Source of the DNA: Comamonadaceae bacterium | GTDB lineage: Bacteria > Pseudomonadota > Gammaproteobacteria > Burkholderiales > Burkholderiaceae_C | NCBI GenBank assembly: GCA_027486255.1 | Contig: JAIXPL010000056.1 | Coordinates: forward strand, 29,499 to 93,498 | Length of the DNA stretch: 64,000 nucleotides | Direction of reading: 5' to 3' | Shown here: one piece after another, positions 51,611-60,375 of the stretch | Numbering within the stretch: the first letter of the stretch is position 1 | Layout: every line of letters starts with the position of its first letter | Position numbers and translations under genes: made by a program | Notes under the pieces: generated by a model | What the model was told of the DNA's origin: nothing | Database searches by the model: none | Seen by the model: only the letters and a program-made list of their open reading frames with translations

Positions 51611-52425
51611 GACTTGCGGCGTTGCCAGGTTTGCAGGCCATTGATGACCAGCAGCAGCACGAAGGACATGATGAGCATCACCGAGGCCACAGCAGTGGCG
51701 CCGGCATAGTCGTATTGCTCGAGTTTGCCAATGATGATCAGCGGCGTGATCTCAGAGACCATGGGCATGTTGCCGGCAATGAAGATGACGGAGCCGTACT
51801 CACCAATGGCCCGTGCAAAGGCCATGGCAAAGCCCGTCAGCAGGGCCGGGCCGATGGTGGGCAGGATCACCCGGGTGAAGGTCTGCCAGCGCGTGGCGCC
51901 CAGGCACATGGCGGCTTCTTCCAGTTCTTTCTCTGTGTCTTCCAGCACGGGCTGCACGGTGCGCACCACGAAGGGCAGGCCGATGAAGATGAGCGCGATC
52001 ACCACGCCATTGGGGTTGAAAGCCAGCTGGATGCCCCAGGGCTCGAAGTACTGGCCCACCCAACCGTTGCCAGCCAGCAGCGCGCTGAGCGAAATGCCGG
52101 CCACGGCCGTGGGCAGGGCAAAGGGCAGGTCGACCAGGGCATCGACGATCTTCTTGCCCGGGAAGCTGTAGCGCACCAGCACCCAGGCCACCAGCAGGCC
52201 AAAGAACACATTGACGAGCGCTGCCAGCAGCGAGGCGCCGAAGGTCAGGCGGTAGGAGGCCAGCACGCGCGGCGCCGTGACCGCCTCCCAGAACTGGGGC
52301 CAGGTGAGCGTGAAGGTCTTGAAGGCCAGCGCCGACAGTGGAATGAGCACCACCAGGCTGAGATAAAGCAGGGTGTAGCCCAGCGTCAGGTTGAAGCCGG
52401 GCAACACCCTTTGGGGTGAACTCAT
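51607..52425 (-). CDS. cysT: Sulfate ABC transporter permease CysT
   Basis: A 272-residue permease (also called CysU) with six transmembrane helices. [103 protein letters not shown] and [48 protein letters not shown] (EAA loop) are the CysT hallmarks. It starts three bases after the sulfate-binding protein gene and is coupled to cysW by ATGA. Confidence 0.94.
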   Translation of the reverse strand: MSSPQRVLPGFNLTLGYTLLYLSLVVLIPLSALAFKTFTLTWPQFWEAVTAPRVLASYRLTFGASLLAALVNVFFGLLVAWVLVRYSFPGKKIVDALVDLPFALPTAVAGISLSALLAGNGWVGQYFEPWGIQLAFNPNGVVIALIFIGLPFVVRTVQPVLEDTEKELEEAAMCLGATRWQTFTRVILPTIGPALLTGFAMAFARAIGEYGSVIFIAGNMPMVSEITPLIIIGKLEQYDYAGATAVASVMLIMSFVLLLVINGLQTWQRRKS

Positions 52426-52428
52426 GGC

Positions 52429-53427
52429 TCAGCGCGTGGTGTAGAGCTTGTCGAACTGGCCGCCGTCATTGAAGTGGACCTTCTGCGCTTCGGCCATGGA
52501 GCCGAAATACTGGTCGACCGTGAAGAGCCTGATGGGCTTGAAGGCGTTGGCGTACTTCTTCAGGATGGCTTCGTTGCGCGGGCGGATGTTGTGCTTGGCC
52601 GCGATCTCCTGGCCTTCAGGCGAGTAGATGAAGTCCAGGTAGGCCTTGGCTTCGGCGGCGGTGTTCTTTTTCCGTACTGTGCGCTCGACGATGGCCACCG
52701 GGTTCTCGGCCACGATGGAGGCCGAGGGGTGGATGGCATCGACCCGACCAGCGCCGAATTCGTTGTCCACCGAGACCACCTCGGACTCAAAGGTCACCAG
52801 CACGTCGCCGATGTTGCGTTGCAGGAAGATGCCGGTGGCATCGCGGCCGCCCCGGGCCAGCACCGGCACGTTTTTGTAGAGCTTGCTCACGAACTCGGCG
52901 GCCTGTGCGTCGGTGCCGCCCTCGCTGCGCACATAGCCCCAGGCGGCGAGATACGCCATGCGGCCGTTGCCGCCGGTCTTGGGGTTGACCACGATCACCT
53001 GGATGCCGGGCTTGATGAGGTCGTCCCAGTCCTTGATGCCTTTGGGGTTGCCGTTGCGCACCAGGAACAGCATGGTCGAGGAGGTGGGGGCGGCGTTGTT
53101 CGGGAAGCGCTTGCGCCACTCCTTGTCGACCACGCCCTTGTCGGCCAGGAAGTCCACGTCGGTGGTGGTGTTCATGGTCACCACGTCGGCGTCCAGGCCG
53201 TCGGCTACGGCGCGCGCCTGGGCGCTCGAGCCGGCGTGCGACTGGTCGACCTTGATGTCCTTGCCGGTGGTCTTCTTGTAGTGGGCCACGAAGGCTACGT
53301 TCAGGTCTTTGTAGAACTCGCGGGCCACGTCGTAGGACACATTGAGCAGCGAGGTGGTCTGGGCATGGGCCAGGCTGGCAGCCGACAGGGCCAGGGTGGC
53401 GATCAGGTGGCGGAGCGGGAAGGTCAT
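52429..53427 (-). CDS. Periplasmic sulfate-binding protein (first copy)
   Basis: A 332-residue sulfate-binding protein of the Sbp/CysP family. A signal peptide of about 22 residues ends in LAHA; the mature N-terminus QTTSLLNVSYDVAREFYKDLNVAFVAHYKKTTGKDIKVDQSHAGSSAQARAVADGLDADVVTMNTTTDVD is diagnostic, and GGNGRMAYLAAWGY and the ARGGRDATGIFLQRNIGDVLVTFESEV segments complete it. It is directly coupled to cysT. It could bind sulfate or thiosulfate. The gene downstream of an identical-family paralogue suggests duplication followed by divergence. Confidence 0.93.
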   Translation of the reverse strand: MTFPLRHLIATLALSAASLAHAQTTSLLNVSYDVAREFYKDLNVAFVAHYKKTTGKDIKVDQSHAGSSAQARAVADGLDADVVTMNTTTDVDFLADKGVVDKEWRKRFPNNAAPTSSTMLFLVRNGNPKGIKDWDDLIKPGIQVIVVNPKTGGNGRMAYLAAWGYVRSEGGTDAQAAEFVSKLYKNVPVLARGGRDATGIFLQRNIGDVLVTFESEVVSVDNEFGAGRVDAIHPSASIVAENPVAIVERTVRKKNTAAEAKAYLDFIYSPEGQEIAAKHNIRPRNEAILKKYANAFKPIRLFTVDQYFGSMAEAQKVHFNDGGQFDKLYTTR

Positions 53428-53460
53428 GACTGAAATCCTGAAGAAGGGGCGGGCGTCCGC

Positions 53461-53577
53461 GGGGCGGTTGCGCGTGGGGAGGCTGGATTCTGGGGGGCGT
53501 TCTAAATAAGGCGAACTATTTTTTCGAAGTTTTGATATACCAAAGCTGAATAAGGATTGGACGATGCGAGCGGGCGC
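53461..53577 (-). promoter_or_regulatory. Leader region of the sulfate operon (possible CysB control)
   Basis: About 120 bases between the two sulfate-binding genes with a marked AT-rich stretch (53501-53555, including TTCTAAATAAGG and GAACTATTTTTTCGAAG). CysB-controlled promoters have such AT-rich leaders, but no certain operator or promoter hexamers can be assigned by eye. Confidence 0.35.
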
Positions 53578-54597
53578 TTACTTTTTTGTGTAAATCTGGT
53601 CGAACAGCGCCCCATCGACAAAGTGCTCCCGGCTGGCCTGGGCCCAGCCGCCGAAGGCCTGGTCAATGGAAAACAGGTTCAGCTTGGGAAAGGTCTTGGC
53701 GTACTTGGCCTGGGCCCTGGGCGAGATCGGGCGGTAAAAGTGCTTGCCGATGAGGTCCTGCGCCTCCTCCGTGTAGAGGAACTCCAGGTAGGCCGTGGCC
53801 ACCGCGCGGCTGCCTTTCTTGTCCACGTTCTTGTCGACCAGGGTCACGGCGGGCTCGGCCAGGATGGACAGGCTCGGGTAGACCACATCGAACTTGTGGC
53901 CGAACTCCTTTTCCAGCAGGTAGGCTTCGTTTTCCCAGGAGATGAACACATCACCCTGGGCGCGCTGGGCGAAGGTGATGGACGAGCCCCGCGCGCCGGT
54001 ATCCAGCACCGGCACGTTGGCATAGAGCTGGGCCACGAACTGGCGCGCCTTGTCGGCGCTGCCGTACTTGCGCTTGGCGAACTCCCAGGCCGCCAGGTAG
54101 TTCCAGCGCGCCCCGCCCGAGGTCTTGGGGTTGGGTGTGATCACCTTGATGCCGGGCCTGACGAGGTCGTCCCAGTCCCGGATGCCCTTGGGGTTGCCTT
54201 CGCGCACCACCAGCACGATGGTGGAGCTGTAGGGCGAGCTGTTGTGCGGCAGCCGCTTTTGCCAGTCGCGCGGGATGAGGCCGGCCTGGCTGTGCAGGGC
54301 GTCGGTGTCGCCGGCCAGGGCCAGGGTGGCCACGTCGGCGTCCAGCCCGTCAATGATGGAGCGGGCCTGCTTGCCTGAGCCGCCGTGGGACTGCTTGATG
54401 GCCACGTCCTGCCCGGTCTTGGTTTTCCAGGCGCGCGCAAAAGCGGCGTTGATCTCCACGTACAGCTCGCGTGTGGGGTCGTAGGAGACATTGAGCAGTT
54501 GCACGGGGGCCTGGGCCTGGGCGAGGGGGCCCGCCAGCAGGGCGGCGGCCAGCCAGGCCAGCAAGGTCAGGGGGGCGAGACGGCGGGTGATCGGCAT
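53578..54597 (-). CDS. Periplasmic sulfate-binding protein (second copy)
   Basis: A 339-residue paralogue of the previous protein. The signal peptide is about 29 residues (ending PLAQAQ). [63 protein letters not shown] matches Sbp, with [34 protein letters not shown] later. It is clearly diverged from the first copy and lies upstream with its own 150-base gap, so it may be separately regulated. Sulfate versus thiosulfate preference cannot be assigned from the sequence. Confidence 0.92.
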   Translation of the reverse strand: MPITRRLAPLTLLAWLAAALLAGPLAQAQAPVQLLNVSYDPTRELYVEINAAFARAWKTKTGQDVAIKQSHGGSGKQARSIIDGLDADVATLALAGDTDALHSQAGLIPRDWQKRLPHNSSPYSSTIVLVVREGNPKGIRDWDDLVRPGIKVITPNPKTSGGARWNYLAAWEFAKRKYGSADKARQFVAQLYANVPVLDTGARGSSITFAQRAQGDVFISWENEAYLLEKEFGHKFDVVYPSLSILAEPAVTLVDKNVDKKGSRAVATAYLEFLYTEEAQDLIGKHFYRPISPRAQAKYAKTFPKLNLFSIDQAFGGWAQASREHFVDGALFDQIYTKK

Positions 54598-54664
54598 GGT
54601 GTTTCTTCCTTCCTGGGCCCGCTTCGGTGAACAGGGGGATGAGCGGGTCCGGGGATGGTGGTGC

Positions 54665-54740
54665 GCCTTCTTTAAATCTCAAAAGAATATTTTCTTTGTT
54701 CTTAATACCGATAAGCTATTAAATAGGCTGCAATCCCTTC
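54665..54740. promoter_or_regulatory. AT-rich divergent control region with an inverted repeat
   Basis: AAAGAATATTTTCTTT (54682-54697) is a perfect inverted repeat in an AT-rich stretch between the second sulfate-binding gene and the KGG gene. It is a candidate operator (CysB-type regulators favour AT-rich sites), but the regulator is not identified. Confidence 0.4.
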
Positions 54741-54866
54741 CTAGGCTGAGCACAGCCGTTTGTCCTACAGGATGAGTCGGGGGCCACTGACGCGCTTGGC
54801 CTGTTGCGCTTCCTACAGTCAAGCTGTGTATCAACCCCGCCACCTCAACTGAAGGAGACCTGCACC

Positions 54867-55088
54867 ATGACTGAACTGAATCAAGCCAAGACCCCCTCCA
54901 AGCGCGGCTTTGCCTCGATGGATCCCCAGCGCCAGCGCGAGATCGCCAGCCTGGGCGGCAAGGCAGCCCATGCCAGTGGCAAGGCCCACGAGTTCAACTC
55001 GGCCGAGGCCCGCGAAGCCGGTCGCAAGGGCGGCCGCGCCGGCCGCCGCAACGCCCAGTCGCCCAGCAACTCGGCATCGGAGTCCTGA
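54867..55088 (+). CDS. KGG-repeat general stress protein
   Basis: A 73-residue hydrophilic protein with two KGG motifs: QRQREIASLGGKAAHASGKAHEF and NSAEAREAGRKGGRAGRRN. The family (stress-induced KGG, con-10/GsiB-like) is thought to protect cells against desiccation and other stresses, being disordered and very soluble. A strong GAAGGAGA ribosome-binding site precedes ATG 54867. It is a single gene with its own terminator, convergent with the helicase. Confidence 0.88.
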   Translation: MTELNQAKTPSKRGFASMDPQRQREIASLGGKAAHASGKAHEFNSAEAREAGRKGGRAGRRNAQSPSNSASES

Positions 55089-55138
55089 GCGCTACAGCCA
55101 ACCAGCCCGAGCGGGCTGGATCAGGGAGGAGACAAATT

Positions 55139-55164
55139 TCAAGGGGCCTTCGGGCCCCTTTTTT
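55139..55164 (+). terminator. Intrinsic terminator after the KGG gene
   Basis: AAGGGGCC-TTCG-GGCCCCTT is a perfect stem with a stable TTCG loop, followed by six T. It sits 50 bases after the KGG stop and four bases before the convergent helicase stop. Confidence 0.93.
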
Positions 55165-55167
55165 CGT

Positions 55168-57507
55168 TCAGGCTTCCCTGGACGCGCCCGGCGCGGTGGC
55201 AGGCGGGCCCGCAGCGCTGAGCGCCGGCCGCCACCAGGCCGGCAGCAGCGCCAGCACCTCTGGCCGCGCAAAGCGCCCATCCATCAGGTAGACCACGCCG
55301 CGGTCCTCGGGGCGGCGGATCACGCGGCCAGCGGCCTGCACCACCTTGCGCAACCCGGGGTAGAGGTAGGCGTAGTCCTGACCCCGGCCGAAGAGGGCCT
55401 CTAGCCGCCGGCTCATCTCCTCGTTCACCGGATTGACCTGCGGCAGGCCCAGGGTGGCCACGAACGCGCCTATGAGCTGGCTGCCCGGCAGGTCAATGCC
55501 CTCGGCAAAGGAGCCGCCCAGCACGGCAAAGGCGATGCCTGGGGCGCCCGAGCGAAAGCGTTCCAGAAAAGCCTGCTGCTGGGCCTCGCTCATGCGGGGG
55601 CTCTGCCGCCATTGCGGCAGCTGCGGATGGGCGCCAGCCAGGGCGTCGGCCGCCTGGGCCAGGTAGTCAAAACTACTGAAGAACGCGAGGTACTTGCCGG
55701 GCTCGCGGGCCCACTGCGCGGCCATGGTCTCGACGATGGCCGGCAGCGAGCCGCTGCGGTGCTGCCAGCGTGTGGAGATCTGCCGCATCACCTTCACCTC
55801 CAGCTGCGCGGCGGCAAAGGGCGAGGCCACGTCCATGGCCACTGTGTGTGCTGGCAGGCCGAGCAGGTCGAGGTAGAAGTCCCAGGGCTGCAGCGTGGCC
55901 GAGAACAGGGCGCAGGACGCCGCCGCTTCCAGCCGCGTCTTTAGAAAAGGCGCCGGCACCACGTTGCGGATGCACAGCCGGGTGCGCGGGCGGCCGGTGG
56001 TGTGCGCCTGCACCGTGATGTCAAACAGGCTGTGCCCGCCCAGGGTTTGCGCCCGGTCGATGAAGGCCAGCAGCTCAAAGAAAAAATGCTGCAGCTCTGG
56101 CTGGACCGTGCTCGGGTGCTCGGCCTGCCAGGCCGCGATGCCGCTGGCGAGTTGCTGCAGCGCCAGCAGCAAGGTCTGTGGCACCTCGTCCTGCACGCTG
56201 TAGGCCGGGCGGTCCTGCACGAGCTGGCTCCAGCGCCGGCGCAGGCGATCAAGGTCTTTCTTCAGCGCCAGCGGAGCCTGGCGCCGGGCCAGGGTGAAGC
56301 TGTGTTCATCGAGCTCGGCGCTGTACATCTGCCGGGCCCTCTCCACCAGGTTGTGCGCCTCGTCCACCAGCAGGGCCACGCGCCACTCCTGCGCCCGCGT
56401 CATGGCATAGAGCAGGGCGTGCGGGTCGAAGTAGTAGTTGTAGTCGCCCACCACCACGTCGGCCCAGCGCAGCAGGTCCTGCGCCAGGTAATAAGGGCAC
56501 AGGCCGTGGGCCAACGCCAGGGTCCGCAGCGCGGGCTTGTCCATGGTGGGCAGCTGCACGGCCGCCTCGCGTGCGGCAGGCAGCTTGTCATAAAAGCCCT
56601 GCGCCAGCGGGCAGGACTCGCCGTGGCAGGCCTTGTCCGGGTGCTCGCAGGCTTTCTCGCGGGCCACCAGCTCCAACACCCGCAAGGGCCCGGGAGCCAG
56701 CTGCGCCAGCGCGTGCAGGGCCAGCGCCCGGCCCGAGCTCTTGGCGGTGAGGAAGAACAGCTTGTCCAGCGCCGGCCGGTCGGGCGCGGCCATGGCCTTG
56801 AGAGCGGGGAACAGCGTGCCCACGGTCTTGCCGATGCCCGTGGGCGCCTGCACCAGCAGGGGCCGGCCGGTGGTGGCCGATCGCCACACGGCCTCGGCCA
56901 ATTCGCGCTGGCCGGGCCGGAAGTCGGGGTGGGGAAAGGCCAGCGCCGACAGGGCCGCCTGCCGTGCCTCGCGGTGGTCGGTTTCCTGCACGGCCCAGGC
57001 CATGAAGGCCTCGCACTGTGCCTCAAAGAAGTGGCGCAGGTCCTCGGCGCGGCAGGTCTCCATCAGCACCGTCTCCTGCTGGTCGTCCAGGTTGAGGTAC
57101 ACCAGCGCCAGGCGCAGTTCGTCCAGCCCGTCCTGGGTACACATCAGCCAGCCATAGACCTTGAGCTGGGCCCAGTGCAGCTGACGCTGCGCCTCGGTGA
57201 TGCCCTGCACATCGCCCCGGAAGGTTTTGATTTCCTCCAATTGCCGGGTTTGCGGTGCGTAGCCGTCAGCCCGGCCCCGCACCGCCAGCTGCCCGTGGCG
57301 GCCGGACAGCGCTACTTCAGTGCGGTAGCCGGTGGGGCGGCGCGCCGCCACCAGGGCATGGCCGGCGATGCCTTCCTGGGCGGTTGGGGTGGGGGAAAAG
57401 CGCAGGTCCAGGTCGCCGCGGCGGGCGGTTAACTCGCACAGCGTGCGCACGGCCACGGTGTAGGACGCTTCGCGGAAGCTGGACATGGGGCTGGCATGGT
57501 AGTGCAT
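55168..57507 (-). CDS. PD-(D/E)XK nuclease fused to a Rad3/DinG-like DNA helicase
   Basis: A 779-residue protein. Residues 1-130 look like a RecB/Cas4-type nuclease: RGRADGYAP with Asp81, EEIKTF with Glu92 and Lys94, and the QLKVY helix (Gln114, Tyr118). The helicase follows: Walker A QAPTGIGKT (about 218), a four-cysteine region CEHPDKACHGESC plus GLCPYY (about 290-350), likely a 4Fe-4S cluster as in XPD/DinG, DEAH box VDEAHNLVE (about 380), and C-terminal GGSFAEGIDLPG and QAAGRVIRRPEDRG. It should be an iron-sulfur 5'-to-3' helicase with nuclease activity in DNA repair. ATG 57507 (or 57486) begins the protein; the longer upstream frame is a shadow of the divergent exporter gene. Confidence 0.88.
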   Translation of the reverse strand: MHYHASPMSSFREASYTVAVRTLCELTARRGDLDLRFSPTPTAQEGIAGHALVAARRPTGYRTEVALSGRHGQLAVRGRADGYAPQTRQLEEIKTFRGDVQGITEAQRQLHWAQLKVYGWLMCTQDGLDELRLALVYLNLDDQQETVLMETCRAEDLRHFFEAQCEAFMAWAVQETDHREARQAALSALAFPHPDFRPGQRELAEAVWRSATTGRPLLVQAPTGIGKTVGTLFPALKAMAAPDRPALDKLFFLTAKSSGRALALHALAQLAPGPLRVLELVAREKACEHPDKACHGESCPLAQGFYDKLPAAREAAVQLPTMDKPALRTLALAHGLCPYYLAQDLLRWADVVVGDYNYYFDPHALLYAMTRAQEWRVALLVDEAHNLVERARQMYSAELDEHSFTLARRQAPLALKKDLDRLRRRWSQLVQDRPAYSVQDEVPQTLLLALQQLASGIAAWQAEHPSTVQPELQHFFFELLAFIDRAQTLGGHSLFDITVQAHTTGRPRTRLCIRNVVPAPFLKTRLEAAASCALFSATLQPWDFYLDLLGLPAHTVAMDVASPFAAAQLEVKVMRQISTRWQHRSGSLPAIVETMAAQWAREPGKYLAFFSSFDYLAQAADALAGAHPQLPQWRQSPRMSEAQQQAFLERFRSGAPGIAFAVLGGSFAEGIDLPGSQLIGAFVATLGLPQVNPVNEEMSRRLEALFGRGQDYAYLYPGLRKVVQAAGRVIRRPEDRGVVYLMDGRFARPEVLALLPAWWRPALSAAGPPATAPGASREA

Positions 57508-57564
57508 GGCGGTTGCCTGCCCACACCCGCTACCATCGGTGTGGCGGCTTTTGTGGAACCCCTC

Positions 57565-58641
57565 ATGAAGAACACCCCTCCCGAACGCACCTCCCTCGAA
57601 GACAAGGGCTTTGGCATCCTGCTGGTGGCCGTGAGCCTGGCTTTCGCGTGGGTGCTGCTGCCTTTTTATGGCGCGCTGTTTTGGGGGGCGGTGCTGGCCA
57701 TTCTGTTTGCGCCTTGGCATGCGCGGCTGTCCCGCAGCCTGCCGCAGCACCGCAACCTGGCGGCTCTGATCAGCCTGGGCATGATCCTGCTGCTGGTGCT
57801 GCTGCCGCTGGCCATCATCACCCTGATGCTGGTGCAGGAAGCCAATGCGCTGGTGCAGCGACTGCAGTCGGGCGACATCAGCATCAGCGGCTACCTGCAG
57901 CTCATGTACGACGCGTTGCCCGCCTGGCTGAGCGGGCTGCTCAACCGCTTTGGGCTGGGCACCTCGGGCCTGTTGCAGGAGCGAGTGACGGCCGGCCTGG
58001 CCAAGGGCTCGCAGTTCTTCGCCACCCAGGCGCTCTCGATCGGCCAGGATACCTTCAACCTGGTGATGAGCTTTTTCATCATGCTCTACCTGCTGTTTTT
58101 CTTCCTGCGCGACGGCCTGCAGCTGGTCTACCGCCTGCGCGAGGCGATACCGCTGGAGGCCGATATCAAGCGCAGCTTGGCGGCCAAATTCGCCACCGTG
58201 ATCCGCGCCACTGTGAAGGGCAACATCGTGGTGGCCATGGTGCAGGGCGCCCTGGGCGGCTTCATTTTCTGGGCGCTGGACATCCACGCGCCCGTTCTCT
58301 GGGGGGTGCTGATGGCCTTTCTCTCGCTGCTGCCGGCCGTGGGCGCGGCGGTGGTGTGGTTTCCGGTGGCGCTGTACCTGCTGCTCAGCGGTTCGGTGGT
58401 GCCGGGCGCGGTGCTGATCGCCTTCGGCGTGCTGGTGATTGGCCTGGTGGACAACCTGCTGCGGCCCATCCTGGTGGGTAAGGACACCAAGATGCCCGAC
58501 TACGTGGTGCTCCTGTCCACGCTGGGCGGCATTGCGATCTTCGGGCTCAATGGCTTTGTCATCGGGCCGGTGATCGCGGCCATGTTCATCGCCGCCTGGG
58601 ACCTGCTGGTGACAGCGCGGCAACATGAGCCGCCGGGCTGA
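57565..58641 (+). CDS. AI-2E family (PerM/UPF0118) membrane transporter
   Basis: A 358-residue membrane protein with about eight helices. GFGILLVAVSLAFAWVLLPFYGALFWGAVLAILFAPWHARLSR opens the family, with FFLRDGLQLVYRLREAIPLE and a GALGGFIFWALDIHAPVLWGVLMAFLSLLPAVGAAVVWFP block typical of the C-terminal domain. The family includes the proposed autoinducer-2 exporter TqsA and Na+/H+ or organic-acid exporters; the substrate here is unknown. ATG 57565 is chosen as the frame upstream is non-hydrophobic. It is divergent from the helicase (57-base gap) and convergent with the TpsB gene. Confidence 0.85.
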   Translation: MKNTPPERTSLEDKGFGILLVAVSLAFAWVLLPFYGALFWGAVLAILFAPWHARLSRSLPQHRNLAALISLGMILLLVLLPLAIITLMLVQEANALVQRLQSGDISISGYLQLMYDALPAWLSGLLNRFGLGTSGLLQERVTAGLAKGSQFFATQALSIGQDTFNLVMSFFIMLYLLFFFLRDGLQLVYRLREAIPLEADIKRSLAAKFATVIRATVKGNIVVAMVQGALGGFIFWALDIHAPVLWGVLMAFLSLLPAVGAAVVWFPVALYLLLSGSVVPGAVLIAFGVLVIGLVDNLLRPILVGKDTKMPDYVVLLSTLGGIAIFGLNGFVIGPVIAAMFIAAWDLLVTARQHEPPG

Positions 58642-58716
58642 GCGCCATCTTGGCGTGCGTTCCACGCGGGTGGTCTGTGCACATGCCCCGCCGTTGACTG
58701 GGCCAGGCCGGCTTTC

Positions 58717-60363
58717 CTAAAAGGCGTAGCGCATTTCAAGCCAGAGGCGAGGATGGCCTGAGGTCTTGGTATCGGATTGCGCTGCCCCCCCCGCTGTGCG
58801 CCCGGCAAACGCGGCATTCCAGCTCATGGGGCCCGATTGGTAGCGCACGCCCACACCTGCCCCGGCTCGAACCTTGTCCGGGGAGGGCAAGCTCACGAGC
58901 TCGGGGCGCGCATCGACCTTGACACGGCCGTGGTCATAGAAAAGATACGGCGCCCATCCGCCAGCGCTCATGCGCAGCTCGAACTGGAGAAGCCGAGCCT
59001 GATCGCCTGCGGCTTCCCCTGAAGGATAGGCCCGCACGCCGCTGGCACCCCCCAGCAGCGCTTTTTCGGAGCCGTCCAGGTTGTCGGAGGTTCCCTGCTC
59101 GAACCACCGGCCATACAGGCTCCAGCCCTGACCCAGTTGCTGGAGCCGGGCCACATCGAGCATCCACTTGGTGAAGCCCTCCGAGCCTGCGCCCGCGTTG
59201 ATCCGGCCCGAGACGGCCGACAGGGCGCCATAGGTCAGGCCGCCCTTGAGCAGGCCATCGCGCCAGTCGAAGTTCATCGACAAAGGATACGTCTGCACCT
59301 TCTTGACCGTGGGCCCGGGAGCGCTCTCGCCTTTGATGTCCTTGAGCGCCTTGTTCTGGTACGCCACCGAAGTGCTCAGATTCAATGCGCGGCTGCGCAC
59401 CCAAGGCTGACTGAGGGTCAGGCTGCGCACGTCGGCCTGGCCGCTGAATCCCGAGAAATCTTCCCTCAGCTTGTAGTGGAGCCGGGTCAAACCCAGCTGC
59501 ATGCGCCAGCCATCGCTACCCAAGGGCATGCCGTAATTGAGGTTCCCGACCCACAGCCCCTGCACAGGCGCGATGCCGGTCAGACTGAGTTGGTCACCCG
59601 CCATCAAGGCGTGACTGATGGCGCCGTTGAACTGCAGGCGATAAGGGCCCGTGTAGCGGCTGCCGTGGTTGTCCAGGCTGACGCTTCCCGAAGGATGGGG
59701 TCTGGGCTCGGTGAGCACATCCAGATCGCCCTCGCCCGTCTGTGCGCCGGGCCTGATCACGGGCACGACCTCCACGCCTGGCAGATCGCTGAGCAGCAGG
59801 GAGGCACGTTCGAGTGAGGCGGATTCGATCACCCGGCCCGGCGCCAAGGGCTGCAGGAAACGCTGGGTCAAGGCCGCGAGTTTTGGGTCGGATGACTTGG
59901 CCTGCACCTTGCCATAGCGACCTTCAAGCATCTGTATCACCAGTTGCCCCCCCGCGAGATCCTGCGCAGGCACAAAGGCGCTGGCGAACGGAAACCCGAG
60001 CCGGCGGTAGTGCTGGGTCACGCGTTCGGCCAGCGCGCGTAAGCCATCGATGTCCAGCGGCTGCGCCAAGGCAGTGGAGGCCTGCATGGCCGAGAGAATC
60101 GACTCGGAGGACAGGCTGTGGTTACCCTGGAGCACGATCTCCCGAATGCGCACCGTGCGCCCGCCCTGGGGCTTCAAGAGCGCTCGACCGGGCAGATTGA
60201 GGTCCGGCCCTTGTGGCAGGGCCTGGACTGGCGGACGCAGGGATTCCAGGGTGCTGCCTGCATCCGGCGCGAGCTGGGCCCACGACAGTCCTGCCCATGT
60301 CAGGCCCAAACTGAGCCAGCCAGCCGAAGCGAGTTCGCGGCGCGTGCCTCGTTCAATACGCAT
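58717..60363 (-). CDS. Two-partner secretion outer-membrane transporter (TpsB; ShlB/FhaC/HecB family)
   Basis: A 548-residue outer-membrane Omp85-family pore that secretes the large TpsA partner. A signal peptide (about residues 1-30) precedes a proline-rich linker and two POTRA domains: GGRTVRIREIVLQGNHSLSSESILSAM and LRALAERVTQHYRRLGFPFASAFVPAQDLAGGQLVIQMLEGRYG. The rest is a 16-strand barrel; VRAYPSGEAAGDQARLLQFELRM is the conserved VRGY-like L6 motif, here VRAY. The last residue is Phe (EMRYAF), the usual outer-membrane signal. It lies 12 bases downstream of the TpsA gene, an intact two-partner cassette. Confidence 0.92.
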   Translation of the reverse strand: MRIERGTRRELASAGWLSLGLTWAGLSWAQLAPDAGSTLESLRPPVQALPQGPDLNLPGRALLKPQGGRTVRIREIVLQGNHSLSSESILSAMQASTALAQPLDIDGLRALAERVTQHYRRLGFPFASAFVPAQDLAGGQLVIQMLEGRYGKVQAKSSDPKLAALTQRFLQPLAPGRVIESASLERASLLLSDLPGVEVVPVIRPGAQTGEGDLDVLTEPRPHPSGSVSLDNHGSRYTGPYRLQFNGAISHALMAGDQLSLTGIAPVQGLWVGNLNYGMPLGSDGWRMQLGLTRLHYKLREDFSGFSGQADVRSLTLSQPWVRSRALNLSTSVAYQNKALKDIKGESAPGPTVKKVQTYPLSMNFDWRDGLLKGGLTYGALSAVSGRINAGAGSEGFTKWMLDVARLQQLGQGWSLYGRWFEQGTSDNLDGSEKALLGGASGVRAYPSGEAAGDQARLLQFELRMSAGGWAPYLFYDHGRVKVDARPELVSLPSPDKVRAGAGVGVRYQSGPMSWNAAFAGRTAGGAAQSDTKTSGHPRLWLEMRYAF

Positions 60364-60375
60364 CTCAACCCATCC

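Noticed and set aside
57508..58665. Upstream extension of the nuclease-helicase frame by 386 codons.
   Set aside because: It runs antisense through the AI-2E transporter gene and has a Gln/His/Arg-rich composition; the family N-terminus begins at the chosen ATG.
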